From a virus, in IMG/VR virus record IMGVR_UViG_3300025383_000051, positions 1 to 37,843 of that record: a DNA stretch of 37,843 bases; one strand, written 5' to 3'. The notes beneath the pieces are model-generated. The model worked only from the letters and a program-made list of their open reading frames with translations, made no database searches and was not told the DNA's origin. Shown here in pieces: positions 5,898-13,400 of this stretch; within the stretch, counting starts at the first letter, position 1, and every line of letters begins with the position of its first letter. Position numbers and translations under genes: made by a program.

Positions 5898-6923
5898 ATG
5901 CTACTTACTTTTGAAGGATTTATAAATGAACAGGCACAGTCCGCTACCTATCAAGTCGGATCTAAAGGAGATGCAGTAAAGGCAATACAGACCAAGCTTA
6001 TTTCACTGGGCTTATTGAAACTTGATAAGCCGACTGGCACGTTTGGTGAAAAGACTAAAGCTGCAGTAGTCGAATTTCAAAAGAAGAACGGATTAGATCC
6101 AGATGGAGTTATTGGTGCCAAGACCTATCCTAAGTTGATGAGCGATACCTCAACTTCCACTCAAGCTGCAAGCACAAAGTATTTTGATCCCAATAAACCG
6201 ATAGCGCTAGACACAGTAGCGCCAAAGCCTAGCACAGTAGATTCTTTTTCACAGTATGCTAAAAAGGAGCCCGTAAAGTTTACTCCTAAGAAAGAAGCGG
6301 CTGTAACTACTTCAATGTTTCAGGTGATTCCGCCTAACTTAAAGCAGATGATCCATCCCAAGGAGCTAACCAATGCTGATTTTACAAAGGACCAACTCGT
6401 TGCCTTGTGGAATGCTATACAGAATGCAAGAAAGAGACCAAAATACGTAGGTAAGACTAAAGGCGATACTGAGTATATCGATTTTGGTCCAGATTACGAC
6501 AAGTGGTTTGTTCAAAACAAGGCAGAAGAGCTAGATTGGAAAAAACTAATCCAATTATCTACAACAGATCCTAAGTTTGCAATGGCAACAACAGTCGGTC
6601 GCGGAAATTGGGAAGTAGATCCAAATGATCCAAATCCAGCCGACCCTACCACGATAATCTACACAGATAGATATAATTGGAATAAAACAAAGGAGGGAGA
6701 AGCCCGATATGTCGCAGCAAAGGACATTAAGGACTCTGAATTGCAGGGAATGAATGATTTTGAAAAGTGGTATTACTTAAAAACTCACTCTAAGCCTGAG
6801 CTTTCTGCGTATCAAGCATTTAGAGAGTTGCAACACAGAAATGCTCCGGTCGGAGAAGCTGCTGGTCCAGAAATAAAGCTCATCCTAAATAAGAACGAGC
6901 TTTTTCCGGGAGTAACTACTTGA
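5898..6923 (+). CDS. Capsid-targeted protein with PG_binding_1 peptidoglycan-binding domain
   Basis: 341 residues. The start at 5898 is chosen because MLLTFEGFINE-Q is a capsid-targeting signal at the N-terminus; the open frame upstream overlaps the previous gene. Residues about 18-80 form a peptidoglycan-binding module: GSKGDAVKAIQTKLISLGLL, then TGTFGEKTKAAVVEFQKKNG and DGVIGAKTYPKL. A linker rich in Ser, Thr and Ala follows, then an unrecognised C-terminal domain with many Trp, Tyr and Asp (TDRYNWNKTKEGEARYVAAK). No lytic active site was identified. It may be injected to act at the cell wall. It ends convergently with the L,D-transpeptidase gene, overlapping by 8 nt. Confidence 0.75.
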   Translation: MLLTFEGFINEQAQSATYQVGSKGDAVKAIQTKLISLGLLKLDKPTGTFGEKTKAAVVEFQKKNGLDPDGVIGAKTYPKLMSDTSTSTQAASTKYFDPNKPIALDTVAPKPSTVDSFSQYAKKEPVKFTPKKEAAVTTSMFQVIPPNLKQMIHPKELTNADFTKDQLVALWNAIQNARKRPKYVGKTKGDTEYIDFGPDYDKWFVQNKAEELDWKKLIQLSTTDPKFAMATTVGRGNWEVDPNDPNPADPTTIIYTDRYNWNKTKEGEARYVAAKDIKDSELQGMNDFEKWYYLKTHSKPELSAYQAFRELQHRNAPVGEAAGPEIKLILNKNELFPGVTT

Positions 6924-7437
6924 TCACCACGACCAAACAGCCACCATTAGTTAAGTTTATCAGTTTAGTATTAGTTTCATCAGGGGTAGCAAAGCAACCC
7001 AGACTATATGGAATATAGATCATCTTGTGAAAGACGATGTTACGATCCCTGGTGTTCTTATTGAATGAGTCTAACCCTTTAATTCTCATTCCAAGACCAA
7101 GCTCGCCTGTAAATTTCTCCTGTGTAAGAAAAGTGCCAGTCACTGTTTTATTAGAGCCAACAACACTGCTTGTATCGTTAGGATGCAGGATCCCGCTCAT
7201 TAGACTGTGGGAAACAAAGTCATTTATCACTACTTTACCAGTCTTTACTTCAATCACATAGAGTCTCTTAGCTGAAATGCTCTTCGTATAATCGATCACG
7301 ATCACATAATCCTTTCTTGGAGGATTATACTTGGCAATCTGTGTCTTACAAATAGCTAAGTAGTCTCTCTCTTCTTTGCACATTGAAAATGCAGTAAGGG
7401 TAAAGATGACTAGGATGAGAGCTGCAAATTTTTTCAT
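6916..7437 (-). CDS. Secreted L,D-transpeptidase-like protein (YkuD_2 / murein L,D-transpeptidase catalytic domain)
   Basis: 173 residues. An N-terminal signal sequence (MKKFAALILVIFTLTAFSMC), possibly of lipoprotein type at Cys20, is followed by a YkuD_2-like catalytic domain: VIDYTKSISAKRLYVIEVKT, TGTFLTQEKFTG, then NIVFHKM and IPYSLGCFATPDE with Cys in the SLGC active-site position. Such enzymes form L,D crosslinks in peptidoglycan or exchange the terminal D-amino acid, in the periplasm. It may remodel the infected host's wall. It ends in TAG. An AGTATCAT motif lies about 22 nt upstream of the ATG. Confidence 0.75.
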   Translation of the reverse strand: MKKFAALILVIFTLTAFSMCKEERDYLAICKTQIAKYNPPRKDYVIVIDYTKSISAKRLYVIEVKTGKVVINDFVSHSLMSGILHPNDTSSVVGSNKTVTGTFLTQEKFTGELGLGMRIKGLDSFNKNTRDRNIVFHKMIYIPYSLGCFATPDETNTKLINLTNGGCLVVVIK

Positions 7438-7458
7438 AACTCGGTTTTTGTTAGAATT

Positions 7459-7466
7459 ATGATACT
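7459..7466 (-). promoter_or_regulatory. AGTATCAT promoter-like motif
   Basis: The minus strand reads TTTGTAGTATCATAATTC, 21 nt before the ATG at 7437 and just past the stop of the gene upstream (7483). It is placed as a promoter for the L,D-transpeptidase. Confidence 0.35.
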
Positions 7467-7482
7467 ACAAAACTAAAATCAA

Positions 7483-8310
7483 TTAAACAGATTCTGCAGC
7501 TTTTATGATTGGACCTTCGCCTTTCGCCCATGCAGTAAGGTCAGCTATTCCATACCAGCCATAGTTATAGATGTGTTGATCCCAAGGATTGAGCCAAAAT
7601 ATAATTTCCTTTTTGGTCTCGTCCTTCCATCTTGGTGAAAGAGCGTAATATCCTTTGCCGGCCTTCTTTAACGTATCATAGATGCCTGTAGCTTCTGCTG
7701 CTTTTATGAGTTCAATACGATCAAGATCAAGTTTTAGCAACTCATCAGTGAACTCCTTGGGAAGCCTTGATGCTATTGCGATAGTTAGACCGGCGTTCTT
7801 AAATGCACCCGATCCTCCCATCCACATCGCAATGTCAAGATTTGAAAATGCTTCAGCAAGATCAGAAATGTCCAGTTCAGACTCAAGCAAAAGAAGAAAC
7901 CTGCTGTCTGACCAGTAAGCAAGAACTTCTTCTCGAGACCTGTCAAACCAGGTAGAACTGGTATGATAGGTAAACTGATCGACCGAATTTCTAGTGGCTG
8001 GAAAGTAGGGATTCGTCATTCCCAAGCCGTGCATTTTGGTCTTGCGCGCCTCACCGTTGAGTCGAGCGTCAATCTCAATGTCAAACTTGAGCAGCGAGTC
8101 GACCTTGTTGGTTATCCGTCTAGCATCGATGCCAAGCTTTTCAGATCCAATAAGTCGATTGATGAGTCCCTTCTTTTCTCCTATGCCAAACCTTTCCTTT
8201 ATTCCAGAAAAGCCGTGTTCGTGCTCTGCACAAAAATCTGCTCCCAGATTTACTGATATTATCCTCAGTGAATCGTCTCTTAGTATTGCTCCGCCGAATG
8301 CTCTTCTCAT
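7483..8310 (-). CDS. Hypothetical protein
   Basis: 275 residues starting MRRAFGGAILRDD. It is soluble, with no membrane segments. Segments such as MWMGGSGAFKNAGLTIAIAS and HIYNYGWYGIADLTAW suggest a mixed alpha/beta fold, but I do not recognise the family. The start overlaps the stop of the upstream gene (ATGA at 8307-8310), so it is translationally coupled. It is the most downstream gene of the 10811-7483 unit before the AGTATCAT motif at 7459. Confidence 0.65.
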   Translation of the reverse strand: MRRAFGGAILRDDSLRIISVNLGADFCAEHEHGFSGIKERFGIGEKKGLINRLIGSEKLGIDARRITNKVDSLLKFDIEIDARLNGEARKTKMHGLGMTNPYFPATRNSVDQFTYHTSSTWFDRSREEVLAYWSDSRFLLLLESELDISDLAEAFSNLDIAMWMGGSGAFKNAGLTIAIASRLPKEFTDELLKLDLDRIELIKAAEATGIYDTLKKAGKGYYALSPRWKDETKKEIIFWLNPWDQHIYNYGWYGIADLTAWAKGEGPIIKAAESV

Positions 8311-8585
8311 ATTAGATCAAATTGCGTTCCGAGTCTCCTTTCGAGTTCCTCTAATGTGTATGTGTTTGCTGCCAGGTTCAAAAGTTCAGCTTTCATCGAT
8401 CTTACAAGACTGCCTTCTGCCATCGGAGTCTTTTCATCGTAGCCCAGGTCTCGCATCGTCCTACGCAGGATTGAAATGTCAGTTGGGGTAGCGTGATTCT
8501 TGATGAAGGTCTCAACATCGCTTACTGTAACTGTAATGTCGACTTCTACGTCTTCAGACAATGTCATTTTGCCGTTTTTTTCCAT
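8307..8585 (-). CDS. Hypothetical small acidic protein
   Basis: 92 residues starting MEKNGKMTLSED. It has a short beta strand (VEVDITVTVSDVETFI) followed by helical segments (TDISILRRTMRDLGYDE and YTLEELERRLG). No family recognised. It lies between the HAD gene (which ends at 8587) and the 275-residue gene, overlapping the latter by an ATGA. Confidence 0.6.
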   Translation of the reverse strand: MEKNGKMTLSEDVEVDITVTVSDVETFIKNHATPTDISILRRTMRDLGYDEKTPMAEGSLVRSMKAELLNLAANTYTLEELERRLGTQFDLI

Positions 8586-8586
8586 A

Positions 8587-9153
8587 TTATTGTAAAAATT
8601 TAAGTATTTTATCTTTTATTCCGCTCTGCTTAATGCCCTCGGTCGATAGGGGCGTCCATACAAAGTTAGAGAGACCCCATCGGGTGATGCCGGTCTCTGG
8701 ATTTATCCTGGCATGCATATCGAGGTCGTCTACTGCAACCCAATTGGTGACTTCTGGGTGAGCCTTTAGCCACTCTAATATTTCATATGATCTGGTCTCT
8801 TCGAGGTCGGTCCGAGGATCCCAAAACCTCAGGTTTCTGGACAGGGCAGTTGGTGTAAAATCGATTGGTCGCTTAGCAATACCCTGCTCGAGGTAATATT
8901 CACCCATTTCGGTAAGGGTTCCATGACACCTCCAGTCTGAAGACACTACGATCTCTGCACCAGTCTCCTCAAGGATAGAGTTTAGGACCCTTATTGCCTT
9001 TTGATTAAAGTTATCCACCCTAAACTTAAATGGAGTCTCTTCATATCGAGTGATGCCAGTCTCTGCAGTCCAAGTCTGGCGCTTTTTATTTCGACTTCCC
9101 CACTCGTCTACCAGGCAGATCACCCCGTCGTGATCCAGAAATATTACTTTCAT
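8587..9153 (-). CDS. HAD-superfamily phosphatase-like protein (SAK-type HAD)
   Basis: 188 residues. Motif I is FLDHDGVI (Asp7 and Asp9 as catalytic pair), motif II IVVSSDWR, and a late acidic motif VAVDDLDMH. The shape matches the HAD domains named after Swiss-army-knife RNA-repair proteins, whose members are linked to RNA end processing. It is paralogous to the gene at 9637-10233, sharing the MKVIFLD-x-DGV start and VVSS-x-WR motif. Its ATG overlaps the stop of the tRNA-binding gene (9150-9153). Phosphatase activity is inferred; the substrate is unknown. Confidence 0.75.
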   Translation of the reverse strand: MKVIFLDHDGVICLVDEWGSRNKKRQTWTAETGITRYEETPFKFRVDNFNQKAIRVLNSILEETGAEIVVSSDWRCHGTLTEMGEYYLEQGIAKRPIDFTPTALSRNLRFWDPRTDLEETRSYEILEWLKAHPEVTNWVAVDDLDMHARINPETGITRWGLSNFVWTPLSTEGIKQSGIKDKILKFLQ

Positions 9154-9656
9154 AGTATTGTGTTTCCTATTTGGCCGACCACTGTAACTGTCTGGAACCT
9201 TTCGATTTCTCCAGGCATGATCATTGCAGTGGACTCAATTCCCATGATCTTGGTAGGTTTTAGATTGGTCACAAAAAGCATTTTGTGTCCGGTTAGCTCA
9301 CTTAAAAGCCTAACGTGTGATCCGATATTAGTGACGACAATTCTCACGTCAGAGTTTCCAAAATCTACTGTAAGCTTCAGTAGCTTATCTGACTTTGGCA
9401 CCCTTTCGGCATCAGTGACGAGTCCGATGGTTATTTCAAGTCGCTTCTGTATTTCAAGAAACTCTGAGAATTCTATTTGATCTTTCATTTGCGGTTTTAG
9501 TTTTTTACTTTCTTCTAGCGCAAGCTTAACCCTGTATTCAGCATAGAGCTCGGCTGCTTCATCATAATAAGTAGGACGATGTCCGATTACCAGCTTTGAG
9601 CCCAATCGATATTTTTGAGCTACCTCTGCCTTAAAGTCATGATAAGTTTTCGTCAT
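9150..9656 (-). CDS. tRNA-binding-domain protein (EMAPII/CsaA/MetRS-C type)
   Basis: 168 residues. The C-terminal 100 match the OB-fold tRNA-binding domain: LEITIGLVTDAERVPKSDKL, KLTVDFGNSDVRIVVTNIG, then LLSELTGHKMLFVTNLKPTK and IMGIESTAMIM. The N-terminal 65 residues are helical (EAAELYAEYRVKLALEESKK). Proteins with this domain bind tRNA or act as tRNA chaperones beside synthetases. The gene is sandwiched between two HAD paralogs with overlapping ends (20 nt and 4 nt), so all three are likely made together. A role in tRNA protection or repair is inferred. Confidence 0.8.
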   Translation of the reverse strand: MTKTYHDFKAEVAQKYRLGSKLVIGHRPTYYDEAAELYAEYRVKLALEESKKLKPQMKDQIEFSEFLEIQKRLEITIGLVTDAERVPKSDKLLKLTVDFGNSDVRIVVTNIGSHVRLLSELTGHKMLFVTNLKPTKIMGIESTAMIMPGEIERFQTVTVVGQIGNTIL

Positions 9657-10233
9657 AATTTTTCCAGTCTATGTCATAATACAATTTTTCTACCGGAGTG
9701 TTAAGTATTTCGATGGCTTTATTTGCAAGTTCCGGAGTAAGACCGTCCTTCCAGCTAGTTTTTACAAAGTGCTCCCTTTGACTTAAAAGCATGTCAGAAT
9801 CATCATCGAGTATCACATAGTTCTTTACGATTGCCTCGGCAATGTATTCTCTCTGCTTTGCGATCGACCAGTTGATCCGCTTGAACTTTCCCTTGTTTTC
9901 TACCCACCACTCAATCTCACAGCCTCGAGGTATGTGATACTCTTTAAAATAGCCTATGCTTGGTGTGGCGTCGATGATCTCACCTTCAAATCCATGAAAC
10001 TTTAGGATTGAGGTGAGCTCCTCGCAAGACCTTCCGTGTCTCCAAGTGGAAGACACGACGACCTTTGCACCTGTCGCATCGATAATTCGATTTAGTTCAC
10101 AAACAGAAGCCGGGTCTATCTCGTAAAAAGGATATTGTGCTGCGACTGCGTGAGGGTCGACTGTATCTTGACGTTCTTTCATCCATTTTTCTGAATTTAG
10201 GACTCCGTCAAAGTCTAGGAATATTACTTTCAT
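9637..10233 (-). CDS. HAD-superfamily phosphatase-like protein (second copy)
   Basis: 198 residues. MKVIFLDFDGVLNS (Asp7, Asp9), KVVVSSTWRHG and YVILDDDSDM are the HAD motifs. Similarity to the gene at 8587-9153 suggests a local duplication with the tRNA-binding gene caught between. The C-terminus is longer and more acidic. The gene overlaps the upstream secreted-protein gene at TAATG (10231-10235). Likely phosphatase, substrate unknown. Confidence 0.75.
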   Translation of the reverse strand: MKVIFLDFDGVLNSEKWMKERQDTVDPHAVAAQYPFYEIDPASVCELNRIIDATGAKVVVSSTWRHGRSCEELTSILKFHGFEGEIIDATPSIGYFKEYHIPRGCEIEWWVENKGKFKRINWSIAKQREYIAEAIVKNYVILDDDSDMLLSQREHFVKTSWKDGLTPELANKAIEILNTPVEKLYYDIDWKNYDENLS

Positions 10234-10811
10234 TAGTGACTGTGTTTTTTACGTTCTTTGTCGGCTGCAGTTTTGTAGCAAGGAATAAAGAGCAAGATCC
10301 TGTCGTCAACGATTCCCTTCTTTAAAACATTCACATCCCAGGTATCTGAGAAGGGATTGAATAGGGGTCGAATGAGTTCTATTATCTTATTTCCGGAATT
10401 GTCATAGAGGTCGATCCTGGTACCAAAGAGGTCGAGCTTTTTGGACACTGCAAGTATTCGATCGTTCTTGTCTCGAATGGTGTAGATCGCGTAGACTGAG
10501 AACGTCGAGCTTAACACCTCTTCCTTGATGTAGCCTATTAGGTTTGAGTTACCGTCATACACTGCGATCTGGGTTCCAAAGGAGAAGATCGCCTCCTTTG
10601 CGACAGCAGTCTTGACTTTTGCTGAGTTGTAGTAGATGAATACGGTAGAGGCACTGAGCAATTCCTCGTCGACTGTTCCCAGGTTATCACTGAGAGTGAA
10701 GCAGGTCCCGATTGAGATTATGTCTTCTGAGATCTTAAAATGATTTGGAAAATTCGCGAATCCGGTTAGGAAGGTCGCGATAAAGAGTAGTGTTAGCGTT
10801 AGTTTTTTCAT
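10233..10811 (-). CDS. Secreted LURP-one/tubby-like beta-barrel protein
   Basis: 192 residues. It has a clear signal peptide (MKKLTLTLLFIATFLTGFA). Repeating beta strands of the LURP-one-related pattern follow: FTLSDNLGTVDEE, IAVYDGNSNLIGYIKEE, VYAIYTIRDKNDRILAVSKK, RIDLYDNSGNKIIELI and a closing LLFIPCYKTAAD. LURP-one folds resemble tubby and scramblase domains and often act at membranes. A secreted version in a phage is unusual. Family assignment is by pattern only. Confidence 0.55.
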   Translation of the reverse strand: MKKLTLTLLFIATFLTGFANFPNHFKISEDIISIGTCFTLSDNLGTVDEELLSASTVFIYYNSAKVKTAVAKEAIFSFGTQIAVYDGNSNLIGYIKEEVLSSTFSVYAIYTIRDKNDRILAVSKKLDLFGTRIDLYDNSGNKIIELIRPLFNPFSDTWDVNVLKKGIVDDRILLFIPCYKTAADKERKKHSH

Positions 10812-10837
10812 TTTTGTAAAGGTGGAGTTAGATTAAT

Positions 10838-11032
10838 TTAGTGTTGAGAAATAGAGTTCTTCTTCGGCGGAGTGTAGGATTTCATAAACTGTTCCAGCGC
10901 ATTGATAAAGTCTCCGTCGTATGCTGAGTGATACTCATTGATCTTTATGAACAGGACTTTAAGTCTCATGTTCTCTTCTTCAAACTGTTCTCTAGCAGCG
11001 GTCTCGGCTTTGAGCCTTTGTAAGTAATCCAT
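10838..11032 (-). CDS. Hypothetical small coiled-coil protein
   Basis: 64 residues starting MDYLQRLKAETAAREQFEEE. The first half is a heptad-like helix and the second half reads HSAYDGDFINALEQFMKSY. No family recognised. An AGTACAAT motif lies 36 nt upstream. Confidence 0.6.
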   Translation of the reverse strand: MDYLQRLKAETAAREQFEEENMRLKVLFIKINEYHSAYDGDFINALEQFMKSYTPPKKNSISQH

Positions 11033-11067
11033 GCAATTTGGTTTAGTGATAAAATACTTATGATTTT

Positions 11068-11075
11068 ATTGTACT
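11068..11075 (-). promoter_or_regulatory. AGTACAAT promoter-like motif
   Basis: The minus strand reads CTTAGTACAATAAAATC between the terminator at 11095-11122 and the ATG at 11032. This position is consistent with a new transcription start. Confidence 0.35.
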
Positions 11076-11094
11076 AAGAATCCTGATAAAATTA

Positions 11095-11122
11095 AAAAGG
11101 GATCCTTGCAAGGATCCCTTTT
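11095..11122 (-). terminator. Intrinsic terminator
   Basis: An 11-bp perfect stem AAAAGGGATCC/GGATCCCTTTT with loop TTGCAA, followed on the minus strand by a T-run. It lies 23 nt past the stop of the gene at 11145-11891. Confidence 0.85.
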
Positions 11123-11144
11123 AAGCCTGACATTAAGTTATGGT

Positions 11145-11891
11145 TTATACTTTCGTTCCGCAAGTTGGGCAGAACTTCCAATTTTGATTTTTCATTCTAG
11201 CTCCGCAGCTTCCGCAATAGTTACGGATTGCTGAGTAGTTCTCTGCAAGTCGGTGGGATTCTGGAAGAATCTTTAGAGATGCAACAGCCGACCACTGTGA
11301 ACTGAAGGAAGAACTATCCGATATTAGAGTTTGATTAGATGAGTTGCCCTGTTCAGCTCGGCCCGTCTCTATTCCTCGCACAGATGATGCGGTAGAGGTC
11401 ACGGTAGTCTTGGCAGAGTAGACTGGACCAGTTGAGTTGTAATACGAATTACAAGTGATTATCGGCGAATCGGCCCAGACTGGATTGCTAGGATACGTCG
11501 GGTAGCTTGGGTAGTATATGAACCCAGGCTGAGAGACGGACTCGTCGTGAAAGTGGACAGTTACGGATCCGTTGTTGGCGATTGCAGATGCGGCCTCGTT
11601 TGAGTTCTCTACTTCATAGGTCTCAAACTTAAACTTTTTGGCCGCGTCGATCCACCTTTCTAAAAAGATGCGTTCACCAGGCTTAAGCACTATTCCTGAA
11701 TTTGAAATGGGCTGCCCGTTCACGTGGATCTTTGCAAGGATCTTAACTGATTTTGGGTTAAATAGTTCGATCTCAAAGTGAGTTCCGTTTTTGAGATAAA
11801 CAGTAGTTCCGCCGTAGTGTTTAAGACGGTTTCGATTGACTGCAATATGAGCAGTCGGACAAGCTCCGCTTGTCGAGTAGGTGTGTATCAT
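11145..11891 (-). CDS. Beta-domain protein with C-terminal zinc ribbon
   Basis: 248 residues. The N-terminal domain (residues about 25-95) has TTVYLKNGTHFEIELFNPKS, KIHVNGQPISNSGIVLKPGE and RIFLERWIDAAKKFKFETYE, a compact beta fold found in various large-virus proteins. A Ser/Thr/Tyr-rich linker of about 100 residues follows. The end is a classic zinc ribbon, CGSCGARMKNQNWKFCPTCG. The ribbon suggests nucleic-acid or protein binding. It is followed by a strong terminator, so it is a single-gene or final-gene transcript. Exact function unknown. Confidence 0.7.
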   Translation of the reverse strand: MIHTYSTSGACPTAHIAVNRNRLKHYGGTTVYLKNGTHFEIELFNPKSVKILAKIHVNGQPISNSGIVLKPGERIFLERWIDAAKKFKFETYEVENSNEAASAIANNGSVTVHFHDESVSQPGFIYYPSYPTYPSNPVWADSPIITCNSYYNSTGPVYSAKTTVTSTASSVRGIETGRAEQGNSSNQTLISDSSSFSSQWSAVASLKILPESHRLAENYSAIRNYCGSCGARMKNQNWKFCPTCGTKV

Positions 11892-12055
11892 GGTTTTACC
11901 TGATTTTTTTAATTAAGCAAACGTCTTTGTTGCAATAAACAACTTAAAGTCAGTTAGACTCGACGCCAACTAGAGTGTCAGGCTCTATTAATATTTAACT
12001 CTACTAGGAGAAAAGGTTTTAAGTAACCTGTGAGTAGTGATCTCTATAAATCCCT

Positions 12056-12361
12056 TTAGTATGCAGGTTTAAGAACTTCTGCGATCTTTACCATGTCCTT
12101 AAGGTATTCTCTAACAAGCTGTTTAGAGCCGTCTATTTCATTAGTTAGCATTTTACCTTCATTAGTCAATTTGCCGAAACCCAATTCACGATTTGGGAAA
12201 AAATGAAAGTATGAGTAGCCCTTTCCTCTTTCGATTTTACCAATAACAGTACTACCGATGGCTACTTTTAGGATTAGATTGCCGTCCTCTTCCGCTCTGA
12301 CAAACTCGATTGAATTGCTGCCGCTTGTGACTTTGGATCTACCGAATAGTGTTTTAAACAT
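12056..12361 (-). CDS. Hypothetical protein
   Basis: 101 residues starting MFKTLFGRSKVTSGS. Beta strands (NLILKVAIGSTVIGKIERG, GYSYFHFFPN) are followed by a helical C-terminus (KQLVREYLKDMVKIAEVLK). No family recognised. The 164-nt gap downstream (11892-12055) shows only a weak hairpin AGGTT/AACCT. An AAGTATCTTATTACT promoter-like stretch lies about 20 nt upstream of the ATG. Confidence 0.6.
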   Translation of the reverse strand: MFKTLFGRSKVTSGSNSIEFVRAEEDGNLILKVAIGSTVIGKIERGKGYSYFHFFPNRELGFGKLTNEGKMLTNEIDGSKQLVREYLKDMVKIAEVLKPAY

Positions 12362-12391
12362 GGTTGAAATTTTTGGTTAGTAATAAGATAC

Positions 12392-12622
12392 TTATTTCTT
12401 GACCGAATTTACATTCCAAACCTGGAGCCCATCGACTAGGATCTCAGTGATCAGGGAAGAAGCATCAGCCTTTAGAATCTTACGAATGTAGTTGGTGGGA
12501 TTTTTCACCTTATCGTATTCCCTAGCCGGTCCGTGCTTATAGATGACCCTTACTTTATGTCCTCCTGGAATGAGGCTAAGCCCATTTATCCTGTGTGCGT
12601 CTTGTACGTTGAGTGTTTGCAT
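12392..12622 (-). CDS. Hypothetical small basic protein
   Basis: 76 residues starting MQTLNVQDAHRINGLSLIPG. It contains HKVRVIYKHGPAREYDKVKN and a C-terminal ILVDGLQVWNVNSVKK, suggesting a small beta fold. No family recognised. It is followed after 2 nt by the lipoprotein gene upstream in the operon (12625). Confidence 0.6.
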   Translation of the reverse strand: MQTLNVQDAHRINGLSLIPGGHKVRVIYKHGPAREYDKVKNPTNYIRKILKADASSLITEILVDGLQVWNVNSVKK

Positions 12623-12624
12623 AA

Positions 12625-12987
12625 TTATCCTCCGATTGATGAGTGACCGCTGCTACCAAATCCGTCTCTTGATATTGAGACTCTACCCGATCCAGAAACG
12701 TCGGCACGGCTTACTCGGCCGCCGGACGTTGCTTTGTAACCGGAAGGAGTGCGATACACGACTGCAGTGTTATTTGAAATGTGACCTCCATAGTATCCGT
12801 AACTTGGATAGTAGCCAATTGGGTAACGGTAGAGAATTGGAGTGTACCCGTAACCGTAGTCCATGTAAACTCCGTCTTGTCCAGGGCCACTGTTGTAGAT
12901 CGGATAGCGATGTGCAGGTTCCCTTCTGCACGAAGCGATCGATACGGCAAGGAGGCTTAGTGTGATGTATTTTGTGCTTTTGCGCAT
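12625..12987 (-). CDS. Tyr/Gly-rich lipoprotein
   Basis: 120 residues. The signal LSLLAVSIASC ends in a lipobox, with Cys20 as the lipidated residue. The mature part is low-complexity, Tyr-Gly-Pro rich (YMDYGYGYTP, YPIGYYPSYGYYGG) and then Ser-Gly rich. It has no enzyme motif and is expected in the host envelope. It forms an operon with the second lipoprotein gene, with 1 nt between stop and start. A superinfection or surface-masking role is possible but not shown. Confidence 0.65.
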   Translation of the reverse strand: MRKSTKYITLSLLAVSIASCRREPAHRYPIYNSGPGQDGVYMDYGYGYTPILYRYPIGYYPSYGYYGGHISNNTAVVYRTPSGYKATSGGRVSRADVSGSGRVSISRDGFGSSGHSSIGG

Positions 12988-12988
12988 A

Positions 12989-13396
12989 TTAGTTCTTTGA
13001 TACTGTTATGAATAGCTGATAGTGTTTCGGATGAGTGATAACTGTGTCTAGGTAGTAGGTTTCAGTCTTAGTCTGTTCGTCGCCGTCATCATCGATGTAT
13101 TTGTAGGTATTCTCGGCAGTTTTATCCGTTTCAAGGGTGTCACGGGTCATGCCGAGAGAAGGTATTGAATCGAGGTGAGTGATCACCTTTACAAGATTTC
13201 CCGAGTTGTCAAAGACGGAATCTACTAGGTAGACTAGCGAATAGGGACAGTCGCAGTTGACTTGGCCGAGGTTGATTACACAGGCACTGTTGTGACTCAC
13301 CTGGATCGTGGCATTGGGATTTTCAGGTTCAGAATCATCACATGATGATAGCAGGGTGCATGCAAATAGTGCAGCACAAATTAGGACTTTTTTCAT
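12989..13396 (-). CDS. Lipoprotein with acidic Bacteroidota-type export signal
   Basis: 135 residues. The signal MKKVLICAALFACTLLSSC has a good lipobox. Directly after the lipid Cys comes DDSEPENP, an acidic stretch like the lipoprotein export signal that sends Bacteroidota lipoproteins to the cell surface. The mature part is beta-rich, with Cys pairs (NSACVINLGQVNCDCPYS) and a YKYIDDDGDEQTKTETYYLD hairpin. It strongly points to a Bacteroidota host. Function unknown; surface exclusion is one option. Confidence 0.7.
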   Translation of the reverse strand: MKKVLICAALFACTLLSSCDDSEPENPNATIQVSHNSACVINLGQVNCDCPYSLVYLVDSVFDNSGNLVKVITHLDSIPSLGMTRDTLETDKTAENTYKYIDDDGDEQTKTETYYLDTVITHPKHYQLFITVSKN

Positions 13397-13400
13397 TTTA

